This document shows positions 17,549 to 25,210 of a stretch of DNA of 64,000 bases, piece after piece. The notes beneath the pieces are model-generated. The model had not been told where the DNA came from and ran no database searches. It saw nothing but the letters and a program-made list of their open reading frames with translations. Made by a program: the position numbers and the translations under genes. Source of the DNA: Streptomyces monashensis (GTDB taxonomy: Bacteria > Actinomycetota > Actinomycetes > Streptomycetales > Streptomycetaceae); assembly GCF_001866665.1 (NCBI RefSeq), contig NZ_MLYO01000016.1, positions 186,001 to 250,000 of the forward strand, given 5' to 3'. How positions within the stretch are numbered: the stretch's first letter is position 1; every line of letters begins with the position of its first letter.

Positions 17549-18286
17549 TCAGGCGCCCAGCGCCGCCAGCGCCGGCCGGCGGGCCGCGTCGTAGCGCTCC
17601 AGCAGCACCCGTGCCACCTCCGGCGCGGCACCCAGCACCCGCGCCCGTACGTCCGCCCCGGCCGCGCCCCGCGCGATGCGGTCCGGCAGGAAGCCGGGGG
17701 CCAGGACGTACGGCGCGACGGCGACCCGCGCGCAGCCGAGGGCCCGCAGTTCGGCGACGGCGTCCTCGGTGCGCGGCAGGGACGCGGAGGCGAACGCAGG
17801 CCGCACGGCGCACCAACCGGTGTGCCGCCACTCCCGCGCGATATCAGCGATCACTGCGATCGCCTCCGGGTCGGAGGACCCCGCCGAGGCCAGCACGACC
17901 CCGGTCGAGGACTTGTCGGCGGGCGTCAACCCCGCCTCGTACAGCCGCCGTTCCAGCGCGGACAGCAGCAGCGGCGACGGGCCGAGCACGTCCGCCTGCC
18001 GGATCCGCAGCCGTGCCGGGGCGTCGCGCAGCACGGCCGGGATGTCGGCCTTCGCGTGGAAGGCGCGCGTCAGCAGCAGCGGCAGGGCGACGACGTCCCG
18101 CACCCCCTCCGCCGCCAGGGACTCCAGCACCCCGTGCACCGACGGCACGTTGAAGTCCAGGAACCCGGTCTCCACGCGCAGCCCCGGCCGCAGCGACCGC
18201 ACCCGCCCCGCCAGGGCGTGCACGGTCGCCGCGTGCCGCGGATCGCGGCTGCCGTGGGCGATGACGAGAAGAACCGGGGCGCGCAT
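17549..18286 (-). CDS. Sirohydrochlorin chelatase (CbiX/SirB family)
   Basis: 245 residues. The N-terminal LLVIAHGSRDPRH contains the metal-binding His typical of the family, and LPLLLTRAFHAKADIP supplies the second His region. The N- and C-terminal halves resemble each other, as in tandem CbiX proteins. It inserts Fe(II) into sirohydrochlorin to make siroheme, the cofactor of the sulfite reductase encoded at the other end of this operon, so the operon provides both apoenzyme and cofactor maturation. It starts 1 base after the permease stop, supporting translational coupling. Confidence 0.88.
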   Translation of the reverse strand: MRAPVLLVIAHGSRDPRHAATVHALAGRVRSLRPGLRVETGFLDFNVPSVHGVLESLAAEGVRDVVALPLLLTRAFHAKADIPAVLRDAPARLRIRQADVLGPSPLLLSALERRLYEAGLTPADKSSTGVVLASAGSSDPEAIAVIADIAREWRHTGWCAVRPAFASASLPRTEDAVAELRALGCARVAVAPYVLAPGFLPDRIARGAAGADVRARVLGAAPEVARVLLERYDAARRPALAALGA

Positions 18287-18287
18287 C

Positions 18288-19181
18288 TCAGCCCTTCACC
18301 AGCAGACCGCGGCTGCGCAGCACCCACCGCTCCAGCGGGCTGAAGATCAGCAGGTCGATCGCGACGCCGACGAACAGGATGAGCAGGATGGCCTCGAACA
18401 CCATGGCCATGTCGCTGGCGTTGCGGCCGTTCTCCAGCAACTGGCCGAGGCCCACGCCCAGGTCGGGGAAGGACGCGATGATCTCGGCGGCCATCAGCGA
18501 ACGCCACGAGAACGCCCAGCCCTGCTTGAGCCCCGCCACGTAGCCGGGCATGGCGGCGGGCAGCGTCACGTGCCAGATGCCCTTCAGACCCGTCGCGCCC
18601 AGCGTGCGGCCGGCCCGCAGGAACAGCGGCGGCACCTGGTCGACGCCGGACACCAGACCGTTGGCGATCGACGGGACCGCGCCGAGCAGGATCACCGCGT
18701 ACATCATCGAGTTGTTCAGGCCCAGCCAGATCACGGCCGGCGGCACCCATGCCACCGACGGCAGCGACTGCAGACCGGACAGGATCGGGCCGATGGCCGC
18801 GCGCACGAACTTCACCCGGGCCACCAGCAGCCCCAGCGGCGTGCCGATGAGCAGGGCCAGCGCGAAGCCGAGCAGACCCCGCGAGACGCTGGTCCAGATG
18901 TAGCCGAGCAGCGTGCCCTGGAGCCAGGCCTCCTTGAACGCGCCGCCGACCGCCGCCGGCGAGGGCAGCTTGGTCGGGTTGTCGACGACCGGGTAGAGCA
19001 GCGCCCATACCGCAAGGACCACCGCGATCGCGACGATCGGCGGCAGGATCTTGTTCACGAACGTCTGCCGGAACGGCGGACGGCCCGTGGTGGTGGTCTC
19101 CAGCGCGTCGAGGCCCGCCTCGACGCTCCCGGTGTCCTGGCCCGGCGCGTCCTGCGCCGGCGTCGTCTCAGTGCTGGCCAT
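18288..19181 (-). CDS. ABC transporter permease, SsuC/TauC-like (sulfonate/sulfate uptake)
   Basis: 297-residue integral membrane protein with about six helices. The binding-protein-dependent transport loop is GLKGIWHVTLPAAMPGYVAG (EAA-like). It belongs to the NitT/TauT subfamily, which imports nitrate, taurine, alkanesulfonates or related anions. The cys operon context points to sulfate or organosulfonates. It overlaps the preceding ATPase gene by 14 bases; the ATG at 19181 gives a normal cytosolic N-terminus. Confidence 0.88.
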   Translation of the reverse strand: MASTETTPAQDAPGQDTGSVEAGLDALETTTTGRPPFRQTFVNKILPPIVAIAVVLAVWALLYPVVDNPTKLPSPAAVGGAFKEAWLQGTLLGYIWTSVSRGLLGFALALLIGTPLGLLVARVKFVRAAIGPILSGLQSLPSVAWVPPAVIWLGLNNSMMYAVILLGAVPSIANGLVSGVDQVPPLFLRAGRTLGATGLKGIWHVTLPAAMPGYVAGLKQGWAFSWRSLMAAEIIASFPDLGVGLGQLLENGRNASDMAMVFEAILLILFVGVAIDLLIFSPLERWVLRSRGLLVKG

Positions 19182-19947
19182 GACGGCGGATCTCCCCCCG
19201 CAGTACATCGGTGATCTCAAGGGACAGTTCGGCGACGGGGGCGTCCTCGATGCGCCGCGGTTGCGGGATGCCCACGCTCCACTCACGCGCGATCCGGCCC
19301 GGCCGCGAGGACAGCAGCACGACCCGCTGGGCGAGCCGCACCGCCTCGCGCACGTTGTGCGTCACGAACAGCACGGACACGCCCGTCTCCGCCCAGATCC
19401 GGGTCAGCTCGTCGTGCAGCACGTCCCGCGTGATCGCGTCCAGCGCCGAGAACGGCTCGTCCATCAGCAGCAGGTTGCTCTCCTGGGCGAGCGCACGCGC
19501 CAGCGCGGCCCGCTGCCGCATACCGCCCGACAGCTCGTGGACGCGCTTGCCGTGCGCGCCCTTCAGCCGGACCAGGGCGAGCAGCTCCTCGGCCCGCTCG
19601 CGCCGCTCCGGCTTGGCGACTCCCCTCAGTTTCAGGGCGAGTTCGATGTTCTTGCCCGCGGTCAGCCACGGGAACAGCGCGTGCTCCTGGAACATCAGGG
19701 CCGGACGCCCGTCCGTCGTGATGGTGCCGGCGGAGGGCCGGTCGAGCCCCGCCACCAGGTTCAGCAGCGTGGACTTGCCGCAGCCCGAGGCCCCCAGGAG
19801 GGTGACGAACTCGCCCGGAGCGACATCGAGGCTGATGTCGTCCAGGACGAGCTGCTGCCCGCCCGGAGTCGCGAAGGACTTCGAGACATGCTCGAGACGT
19901 GCCGCGTACTGCGTCGTTTCGGCGGCCTTGGCGAAGGTCGTGGCCAT
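19168..19947 (-). CDS. ABC transporter ATP-binding protein, SsuB/TauB-like
   Basis: 259 residues. Walker A is GASGCGKST, the Q-loop region is ALMFQEHALFPWL, the signature is ELSGGMRQRAALARAL, Walker B is LLLMDEPFSALD and the switch His is in FVTHNVREAV. The subunit is shaped like the NitT/TauT ATPases and energises the permease whose gene overlaps its 3' end. The start ATG 19947 is preceded by CAGGAGGTGACGACC, a strong ribosome site. No desulfonating SsuD/TauD enzyme is encoded in the window, so sulfate or thiosulfate is as plausible a substrate as sulfonates. Confidence 0.92.
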   Translation of the reverse strand: MATTFAKAAETTQYAARLEHVSKSFATPGGQQLVLDDISLDVAPGEFVTLLGASGCGKSTLLNLVAGLDRPSAGTITTDGRPALMFQEHALFPWLTAGKNIELALKLRGVAKPERRERAEELLALVRLKGAHGKRVHELSGGMRQRAALARALAQESNLLLMDEPFSALDAITRDVLHDELTRIWAETGVSVLFVTHNVREAVRLAQRVVLLSSRPGRIAREWSVGIPQPRRIEDAPVAELSLEITDVLRGEIRRHGQH

Positions 19948-19982
19948 GGTCGTCACCTCCTGGGGACTGGTCGAGACCTGCG

Positions 19983-21086
19983 TCAGCTGGTGCCGAGACC
20001 GGCCGCGTCGACCGTGCTCGCGCCCTCGGCCTTGAGGACCTTGTTCAGGATCGTGAGGTCGTAGATGCCCTTCAGGTCGGGCTGCTGGAGCAGACCGGCC
20101 TTCACCGCGTGCTGCGCCTCGGTGTCGAGGGTCGCGGCCAGCGGGTCGTCGGTGAACTGGATCGACTTCCACGCCGGGTCCAGGACCTTCGCGGGCAGGG
20201 CCTTGCCGGAGTCCGCCGCCAGCTGCTTGTTCGCCGCGGCCTTCGCCGCCTCGGGGTTGGCGTTGATCCACTTGTTGGCCTCGACCGAGGCCTTCAGCAC
20301 CGCCTCGACCGCCTTGGGGTGCTCCTTCAGGAACGACTGCCGCACGATGATGTTCGTGATCACGAACTTCTTGTCCGGCCACAGCGACGACTCGTCCAGC
20401 AGCACCTTGCCGCCCTCGGCGACCAGCTTCGACGCGGTCGGCTCCGGCACCCAGGCGCCGTCGATCGAGCCGTTCGCGAACGCGTCCGGGGTCACCTTGT
20501 TGTCGGTGCGCACGACCGACACGTCGCCCTTGCCGCTCTGCGCGTCGACCTTCCAGCCCTGCTCCGCGATCCAGTTGAGGAACGCCACGTCCTGGGTGTT
20601 GCCCAGCTGCGGGGTGGCGATCTTCTTGCCCTTGACGTCCTGGAGGGACTTGATCTTCTTCGGGTCGACGACCAGCTTCACGCCGCCGGACGCCGAACCG
20701 CCGATGATCTTCAGGCTCTTGCCGTTCGACTTGGTGTAGCCGTTGATCGAGGGGGAGGGGCCGATCCAGCCGATGTCGATGGACCCGGAGTTCAGCGCCT
20801 CGATCTCGGACGGACCGGCGTTGAAGGTCGCGTAGTCCGCCTTGGTGGCCCCCAGTTCCTTCTGGAAGAGGCCCTGCTGACGGCCGACGAGGGCGGTGCC
20901 GTGGGTCAGGTTGCCGAAGTAGCCGATCTTCACGGAGTCGAGTCCGTCGATCTTCTTCGCCCCGGCGGCGACCTTCGCGGTGTCGTCGCTCTGGGCCTTG
21001 GAACCGTAACCGCAGGCGGCGAGAGTGAGGAGAGGCAGCGTGGCGATGACCGCAAGGCTGCGGCGGAAGGCGGTTGTTGCAGGCAC
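19983..21086 (-). CDS. ABC transporter substrate-binding lipoprotein, SsuA-like
   Basis: 367 residues. The signal peptide LAVIATLPLLTLAAC ends in a lipobox, so it is lipid-anchored outside the membrane. The mature part is an aliphatic-sulfonate/nitrate-type binding protein: VKIGYFGNLTHGTALVGRQ, GSIDIGWIGPSPSINGY and VTPDAFANGSIDGAWVPEP. GTG 21086 is selected because GAGAGGAA lies at correct spacing upstream. It is the first gene of the transporter set, 35 bases ahead of the ATPase and 223 bases after cysN. Confidence 0.9.
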   Translation of the reverse strand: MPATTAFRRSLAVIATLPLLTLAACGYGSKAQSDDTAKVAAGAKKIDGLDSVKIGYFGNLTHGTALVGRQQGLFQKELGATKADYATFNAGPSEIEALNSGSIDIGWIGPSPSINGYTKSNGKSLKIIGGSASGGVKLVVDPKKIKSLQDVKGKKIATPQLGNTQDVAFLNWIAEQGWKVDAQSGKGDVSVVRTDNKVTPDAFANGSIDGAWVPEPTASKLVAEGGKVLLDESSLWPDKKFVITNIIVRQSFLKEHPKAVEAVLKASVEANKWINANPEAAKAAANKQLAADSGKALPAKVLDPAWKSIQFTDDPLAATLDTEAQHAVKAGLLQQPDLKGIYDLTILNKVLKAEGASTVDAAGLGTS

Positions 21087-21202
21087 GGGAGGTGTTCCTC
21101 TCGGAGGCCCGGCGGGCACGGTCTCTCAGGTCGTGGCCGGGAGGTCGGCAGGTCTTCGTCTACGGCGGTGGGGGGTGAGGGCGCGCATGCGGTGCGCGTA
21201 CG

Positions 21203-21307
21203 TCAGCGCACACATCGGGCCACTCCGCCCTGCCCGCTGCCGAGGGCGCCGCTGCCGATGCGGCCGCCCTCCTTCGCGAACGTCGAGTAGAAGTCCGGGA
21301 AGTTCAT
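21203..21307 (-). CDS. Possible 34-residue protein directly after cysN
   Basis: ATG 21307 begins 2 bases after the cysN stop and the frame ends at 21203. The product starts MNFPDFYSTFAKEGGRIGSG and ends in ARCVR. It contains one Cys near the C-terminus, no signal peptide and no recognised domain. Its ribosome site would be GAGGACGG inside the cysN end, rather far away, so translation would rely on coupling. It could be a real mini-protein, or the remnant of a longer leader before the transporter genes. Conservation is the deciding test. Confidence 0.3.
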   Translation of the reverse strand: MNFPDFYSTFAKEGGRIGSGALGSGQGGVARCVR

Positions 21308-21309
21308 GG

Positions 21310-22644
21310 TCAGAAGTCCCAACCGTCCTCGTCGGCCCCGTCCTTGACCGGCTCCGGAGCCGCGAACGACTCGCCGACCATGCCCGCGGTCAGCGTGGTG
21401 CCGTCGGCCGGGTCGATCAGGATGAAGGAGCCGGTGCGGCGCGAGTCGGCGTAGGAGTCGACGGGCAGCGGCTCGGCGGTACGGATCTTCACCCGGCCGA
21501 TGTCGTTGGCGACGAGCTGTCCGGGGTGCGGGTGCAGGGACAGGTCGTCGAGGGTGAGCCGGGACGGGATGTCCTTGACGATCGCCTTGACCGTGCGGGT
21601 GCCGTGCTTGAGCAGCACCCGGTGCCCGACGGTCAGCGGGGCGTCGGCCACGTGGCAGACGGTCGCCTCCACGTCCTGCGTGGTGGCCGGCGCGTCCTTC
21701 GTCGGCACGATCAGGTCGCCGCGCGAGACGTCGACGTCGTCCTGGAGCAGCAGGGTCACCGACTGCGTCGTCCACGCCACGTCGACCGGCTCGCCCAGCA
21801 GGTCGATGCCGGAGATCTTCGTGGTCCGCCCGGACGGCAGGATCGTGACCTGTTCGCCGACCCGGAAGGTGCCGGCCGCGATCTGGCCCGCGTAGCCCCG
21901 GTAGTCCGGGTGCTCGGCGGTCTGCGGCCGGATCACGTACTGCACGGGCAGCCGGGCGTGGCAGTGCGCCAGGTCATGGCTGACCGGCACGGTCTCCAGG
22001 TGCTCCAGGACGGTCGGGCCGCCGTACCAGTCCATGTTCGCGGACGGCTCCACCACGTTGTCACCGGCGAGCGCCGAGATCGGGATCGCGGTGACCTCGG
22101 GGACGCCCAGCTCGGTCGCGTACGCCGTGAACTCCTCGGCGATCGCCGCGAACACCGTCTCCTCGTAGGCGACGAGGTCCATCTTGTTGACCGCGAGGAC
22201 CACGTGCGGCACGCGCAGCAGCGCGGCGATGGCCGCGTGCCGGCGGGTCTGCTCGACCACGCCGTTGCGGGCGTCGACCAGGATCACCGTCAGCTCGGCC
22301 GTGGAGGCACCGGTGACCATGTTCCGGGTGTACTGCACATGGCCGGGCGTGTCGGCCAGGATGAACCGGCGCCGGGGCGTGGCGAAGTAGCGGTACGCCA
22401 CGTCGATCGTGATGCCCTGCTCCCGCTCGGCGCGCAGGCCGTCGGTGAGCAGGGCGAGGTCCGGCGCGTCCTGGCCGCGGCTCGCGGAGGCGCGCTCCAC
22501 GGCCTCCAGCTGGTCGGCGAGGACCGACTTGGAGTCGTGCAGCAGCCGCCCGACGAGGGTGGACTTGCCGTCGTCGACGGAGCCGGCGGTGGCGAACCGC
22601 AGCAGGGTGGTGGCCGAGAGAGCCTCGGTCGTCGTCGTGCTCAT
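21310..22644 (-). CDS. cysN: Sulfate adenylyltransferase subunit 1 (GTPase)
   Basis: 444 residues. An EF-Tu-like GTPase that drives APS synthesis by CysD. G1 is GSVDDGKSTLVGRLLHD, G3 is DTPGHVQYTRNM and G4 is AVNKMDL, followed by two beta-barrel domains. No APS-kinase domain is fused at the C-terminus, which agrees with a separate cysC upstream. The start lies 2 bases after the cysD stop, indicating coupling. It acts in the cytosol in the CysDN complex. Confidence 0.96.
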   Translation of the reverse strand: MSTTTTEALSATTLLRFATAGSVDDGKSTLVGRLLHDSKSVLADQLEAVERASASRGQDAPDLALLTDGLRAEREQGITIDVAYRYFATPRRRFILADTPGHVQYTRNMVTGASTAELTVILVDARNGVVEQTRRHAAIAALLRVPHVVLAVNKMDLVAYEETVFAAIAEEFTAYATELGVPEVTAIPISALAGDNVVEPSANMDWYGGPTVLEHLETVPVSHDLAHCHARLPVQYVIRPQTAEHPDYRGYAGQIAAGTFRVGEQVTILPSGRTTKISGIDLLGEPVDVAWTTQSVTLLLQDDVDVSRGDLIVPTKDAPATTQDVEATVCHVADAPLTVGHRVLLKHGTRTVKAIVKDIPSRLTLDDLSLHPHPGQLVANDIGRVKIRTAEPLPVDSYADSRRTGSFILIDPADGTTLTAGMVGESFAAPEPVKDGADEDGWDF

Positions 22645-22646
22645 GC

Positions 22647-23585
22647 TTAGAAGTACCCCTCGCGCTTGCGGTCTTCCATCGCGGCCTCGGAGAGCTTGTC
22701 GTCGGCGCGGGTCGCGCCCCGCTCGGTGAGCCGGGAGGCGGCGATCTCGGCGATCACGGCGTCCAGCGTGGTGGCGTCGGAGTCGACGGCGCCGGTGCAG
22801 GACATGTCACCGACGGTCCGGTAGCGCACGAGCCGCTTCTCGACCGTCTCGCCGTCCTTCGGGCCGCCCCACTCACCGGCGGTCAGCCACATGCCGGACC
22901 GTGCGAACACCTCGCGCTCGTGCGCGAAGTAGATCTGCGGCAGCTCGATGCCCTCACGGTCGATGTACTGCCACACGTCCAGCTCGGTCCAGTTGGACAG
23001 CGGGAAGACCCGGACGTGCTCGCCCGGGGCGTGCCGGCCGTTGTACAGGTTCCACAGCTCGGGGCGCTGGCGGCGCGGGTCCCACTGGGAGAACTCGTCG
23101 CGCAGCGAGAACACCCGCTCCTTGGCGCGGGCCTTCTCCTCGTCCCGGCGTCCACCGCCGAAGACCGCGTCGAACCTCTCGCTCTGGATCTTCTCCGTCA
23201 GCGGCAGCGTCTGCAGCGGGTTACGGGTGCCGTCGGGACGTTCCTTGAGCACACCCCGGTCGATGTAGTCCTGGACCAAGGCCACATGGAGGCGCAGCCC
23301 ATGGGCGGCCACCACACGGTCCCGGTACTCAAGGACCTCCGGGAAGTTGTGTCCCGTGTCCACATGCAGCAGCGAGAACGGCACCGCGGCCGGCGCGAAC
23401 GCCTTCAGCGCCAGGTGCAGCATGACGATGGAGTCCTTGCCCCCGGAGAACAGGATCACCGGGTTCTCGAACTCGCCCGCCACCTCACGGAAGATGTGCA
23501 CGGCCTCGGACTCGAGGGCGTCCAGGTGGGAGAGGGCGTACGGGCTGCCCGTACCGTCCTTCACCGTGGCGACGGTGGTCGTCAT
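22647..23585 (-). CDS. cysD: Sulfate adenylyltransferase subunit 2
   Basis: 312 residues. An ATP pyrophosphatase-type enzyme that forms adenosine 5'-phosphosulfate from ATP and sulfate. The PP-loop is LFSGGKDSIVML; HVDTGHNFPEV, AVFGGGRRDEEKARAKER and FPLSNWTELDVWQYI are diagnostic. The length is standard. The ATG at 23585 is preceded by AAAGGGGCGCAGC. The 118-base gap to cysC upstream is unusual for this operon and is largely taken up by a dispersed palindromic repeat. Confidence 0.96.
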   Translation of the reverse strand: MTTTVATVKDGTGSPYALSHLDALESEAVHIFREVAGEFENPVILFSGGKDSIVMLHLALKAFAPAAVPFSLLHVDTGHNFPEVLEYRDRVVAAHGLRLHVALVQDYIDRGVLKERPDGTRNPLQTLPLTEKIQSERFDAVFGGGRRDEEKARAKERVFSLRDEFSQWDPRRQRPELWNLYNGRHAPGEHVRVFPLSNWTELDVWQYIDREGIELPQIYFAHEREVFARSGMWLTAGEWGGPKDGETVEKRLVRYRTVGDMSCTGAVDSDATTLDAVIAEIAASRLTERGATRADDKLSEAAMEDRKREGYF

Positions 23586-23602
23586 GCTGCGCCCCTTTCG
23601 TT

Positions 23603-23635
23603 CTCCCCCAGACTCCGTCCGGGGGCACCCCCATC
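23603..23635 (-). repeat. Dispersed palindromic repeat, copy A (cysC-cysD gap)
   Basis: On the coding strand this reads GATGGGGGTGCCCCC, then GGACGGAGTCTGGGGGAG. The GGGGGT-GCCCCC core and the later TGGGGGAG are partly self-complementary and can fold into a GC-rich hairpin. The element shares its layout (GATGGGGGTSCCCCC, CGGAGTC, TGGGGGAG) with copy B 1.5 kb away, and from memory with many Streptomyces intergenic repeats. It may affect mRNA stability between cysC and cysD. Confidence 0.65.
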
Positions 23636-23703
23636 TCCGCCCGCGCGGCGCAGAGGTGCGGCCATCGTCGTCGGCTGCGGCTGAGTGGCCGCGCGCGCGT
23701 CGC

Positions 23704-24240
23704 TCACAGCAGTCCCCTCTCGCTCAGCAGGGCGTACACGCAAGCCGCGGACTCCTGCACGGTCTGGTTCTGCGACTCGATCCGCAGATCCGGGGTCTCG
23801 GGCTCCTCGTACGGGTCGTCGACCCCGGTGAGCCCGGTCAGCTCGCCCGCGGCCTGCTTGGCGTACAGCCCCTTCACATCGCGGACGCTGCACACGTCGA
23901 CCGGGGTCGCCACATGGATCTCCAGGTACGACGTCCCGTTCTCCGCGTGCCGCTTGCGCACCGCCTCCCGGCTGTCCGCGTACGGCGCGATCACCGGCAC
24001 CAGCGCCGTGACGCCGTTGCGGGCGAGCAGTTCGGCGAGGAAGCCGATGCGCTGCACGTTGGTATGCCGGTCCTCGCGGCTGAAGCCGAGGCCGGCCGAG
24101 ATGAACTCGCGGATCTCGTCACCGTCGAGCACCTCGACGCGGTGGCCCTCGCCGCGCAGCCGGCCGGCCAGCTCGTACGCGATGGTGGTCTTGCCGGCGC
24201 TCGGCAGACCCGTGAGCCAGACGGTGGCTCCGGTCGTCAC
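23704..24240 (-). CDS. cysC: Adenylylsulfate kinase
   Basis: 178 residues. Phosphorylates APS to PAPS. P-loop GLPSAGKTT, DGDEIREF, the Arg-rich RHTNVQRIGFLAEL segment and lid region VRDVKGLYAKQAAGELTGLT are complete. Two starts are possible: GTG 24240 has AGGAGAACCAC directly upstream, while ATG 24279 overlaps the cysH stop as ATGA but lacks a good ribosome site and would add 13 Asn/Ser/Thr-rich residues. I prefer GTG. Since cysH here looks like an APS reductase, PAPS made by CysC may serve sulfation or be a side branch. Confidence 0.93.
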   Translation of the reverse strand: MTTGATVWLTGLPSAGKTTIAYELAGRLRGEGHRVEVLDGDEIREFISAGLGFSREDRHTNVQRIGFLAELLARNGVTALVPVIAPYADSREAVRKRHAENGTSYLEIHVATPVDVCSVRDVKGLYAKQAAGELTGLTGVDDPYEEPETPDLRIESQNQTVQESAACVYALLSERGLL

Positions 24241-24275
24241 GTGGTTCTCCTGGGTCGAGTCGTTCGAGTCGTTCG

Positions 24276-24995
24276 TCATCCGTGCAGTCCGCACTCGGTC
24301 TTGGCGCGGCCCGCCCAGCGGCCGGCGCGCGCGTCCTCGCCCGCGAGGACCCGGCGGGTGCAGGGGGCGCAGCCGATGGAGGCGTAGCCGTCCATCAGCA
24401 ACGGGTTGGTGAGGACGCCGTGTTCGGCGACGTAGGCGTCCACGTCCTCCTGCGTCCAGCGGGCGATCGGGGAGATCTTGACCTTCTGCCGCTTCTCGTC
24501 CCAGCCGACCACCGGGGTGTTCGCCCGGGTCGGGGACTCGTCGCGGCGCAGGCCGGTCGCCCAGGCCCGGTAGCCCTTCAGGCCCTCTTCCAGCGGCTGC
24601 ACCTTGCGGAGCTTGCAGCACAGGTCGGGGTCGCGGTCGTGCAGCTTCGCTCCGTACTCGGCGTCCTGCTCGGCCACCGTCTGCCTCGGGGTGAGCGTGA
24701 TGACGTTGACGTCCATCACGGCCTCGACGGCGTCACGGGTGCCGATGGTCTCCTCGAAGTGGTAGCCGGTGTCGAGGAAGACGACATCCACGACGGCATC
24801 GCCCTTGCGCGCGCGGGAGGCGAGGTGGGCGACCACCGCGTCCTCCATGGACGAGGTGACGCAGAAGCCGGATCCGAAGGTGTCCACGGCCCACTGGAGG
24901 ATCTCCAGTGCGGAGGCGTCCTCCAGGTCCCGGCCCGCCTGCTCGGCGAGCGCCTTCAACTCGTCGTTCGTACGCCGTTCCTGAGCCGTCGTCAT
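24276..24995 (-). CDS. cysH: Phosphoadenylyl/adenylyl-sulfate reductase
   Basis: 239 residues. The two cysteine pairs CCKLRKV and CAPCTRRV that bind a [4Fe-4S] cluster identify it as the APS-reducing bacterial type, and the catalytic C-terminal ECGLHG motif is intact. The PP-loop-like segment is FCVTSSMEDAVVAHL, and GYHFEET is family-typical. It produces sulfite from APS with thioredoxin as donor. ATG 24995 overlaps the stop of the zinc-ribbon gene as ATGA, which argues for coupled translation. Confidence 0.94.
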   Translation of the reverse strand: MTTAQERRTNDELKALAEQAGRDLEDASALEILQWAVDTFGSGFCVTSSMEDAVVAHLASRARKGDAVVDVVFLDTGYHFEETIGTRDAVEAVMDVNVITLTPRQTVAEQDAEYGAKLHDRDPDLCCKLRKVQPLEEGLKGYRAWATGLRRDESPTRANTPVVGWDEKRQKVKISPIARWTQEDVDAYVAEHGVLTNPLLMDGYASIGCAPCTRRVLAGEDARAGRWAGRAKTECGLHG

Positions 24996-25210
24996 ATCCG
25001 GTCGTCCCCTCCGTTGTCGGCTCGCCGCAGCCCCCGGGCCAGCAGCCCGAGGAACTTCAGCTGGAATGCGCGGTTGCACGCCCCGCATTCCCAGGCGCCT
25101 CCCCCACGCTCGACTCCGCTCGCGCGGGGGGACCCCCATCCCTCCTCGTGCGGGCGCAGGTCCTCGTCACCGCAGTAGGGGCAGTAGAAAGGCGCGGCGC
25201 GCTCGCTCAT
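24992..25210 (-). CDS. Zinc-ribbon mini-protein of the cys operon, carrying a repeat insertion
   Basis: 72 residues. Two CxxC pairs (FYCPYCGDEDLRP and WECGACNRAFQL) form a likely zinc ribbon; the C-terminal FLGLLARGLRR is basic. The same small protein sits between cysI and cysH in other Streptomyces, where, from memory, HEEG runs almost directly into GAWECGACN. Here a stretch WGSPRASGVERG interrupts the two, encoded exactly by a GC-rich palindromic repeat that keeps the frame. The start overlaps the cysI stop and the stop overlaps the cysH start, so it is firmly in the operon. Function unknown; a role in sulfite reductase handling is only guesswork. Confidence 0.85.
   Translation of the reverse strand: MSERAAPFYCPYCGDEDLRPHEEGWGSPRASGVERGGGAWECGACNRAFQLKFLGLLARGLRRADNGGDDRI
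25099..25140 (-). repeat. Dispersed palindromic repeat, copy B (inside the zinc-ribbon gene)
   Basis: Coding strand: GATGGGGGTCCCCCC, then GCGCGAGCGGAGTCGAGC, then GTGGGGGAG. The ends are complementary (GGGGGTCCCCCC and GTGGGGGAG can each fold back), and the order of blocks matches copy A at 23603-23635. It lies wholly within an open reading frame and lengthens it without a stop or frameshift. Confidence 0.7.
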
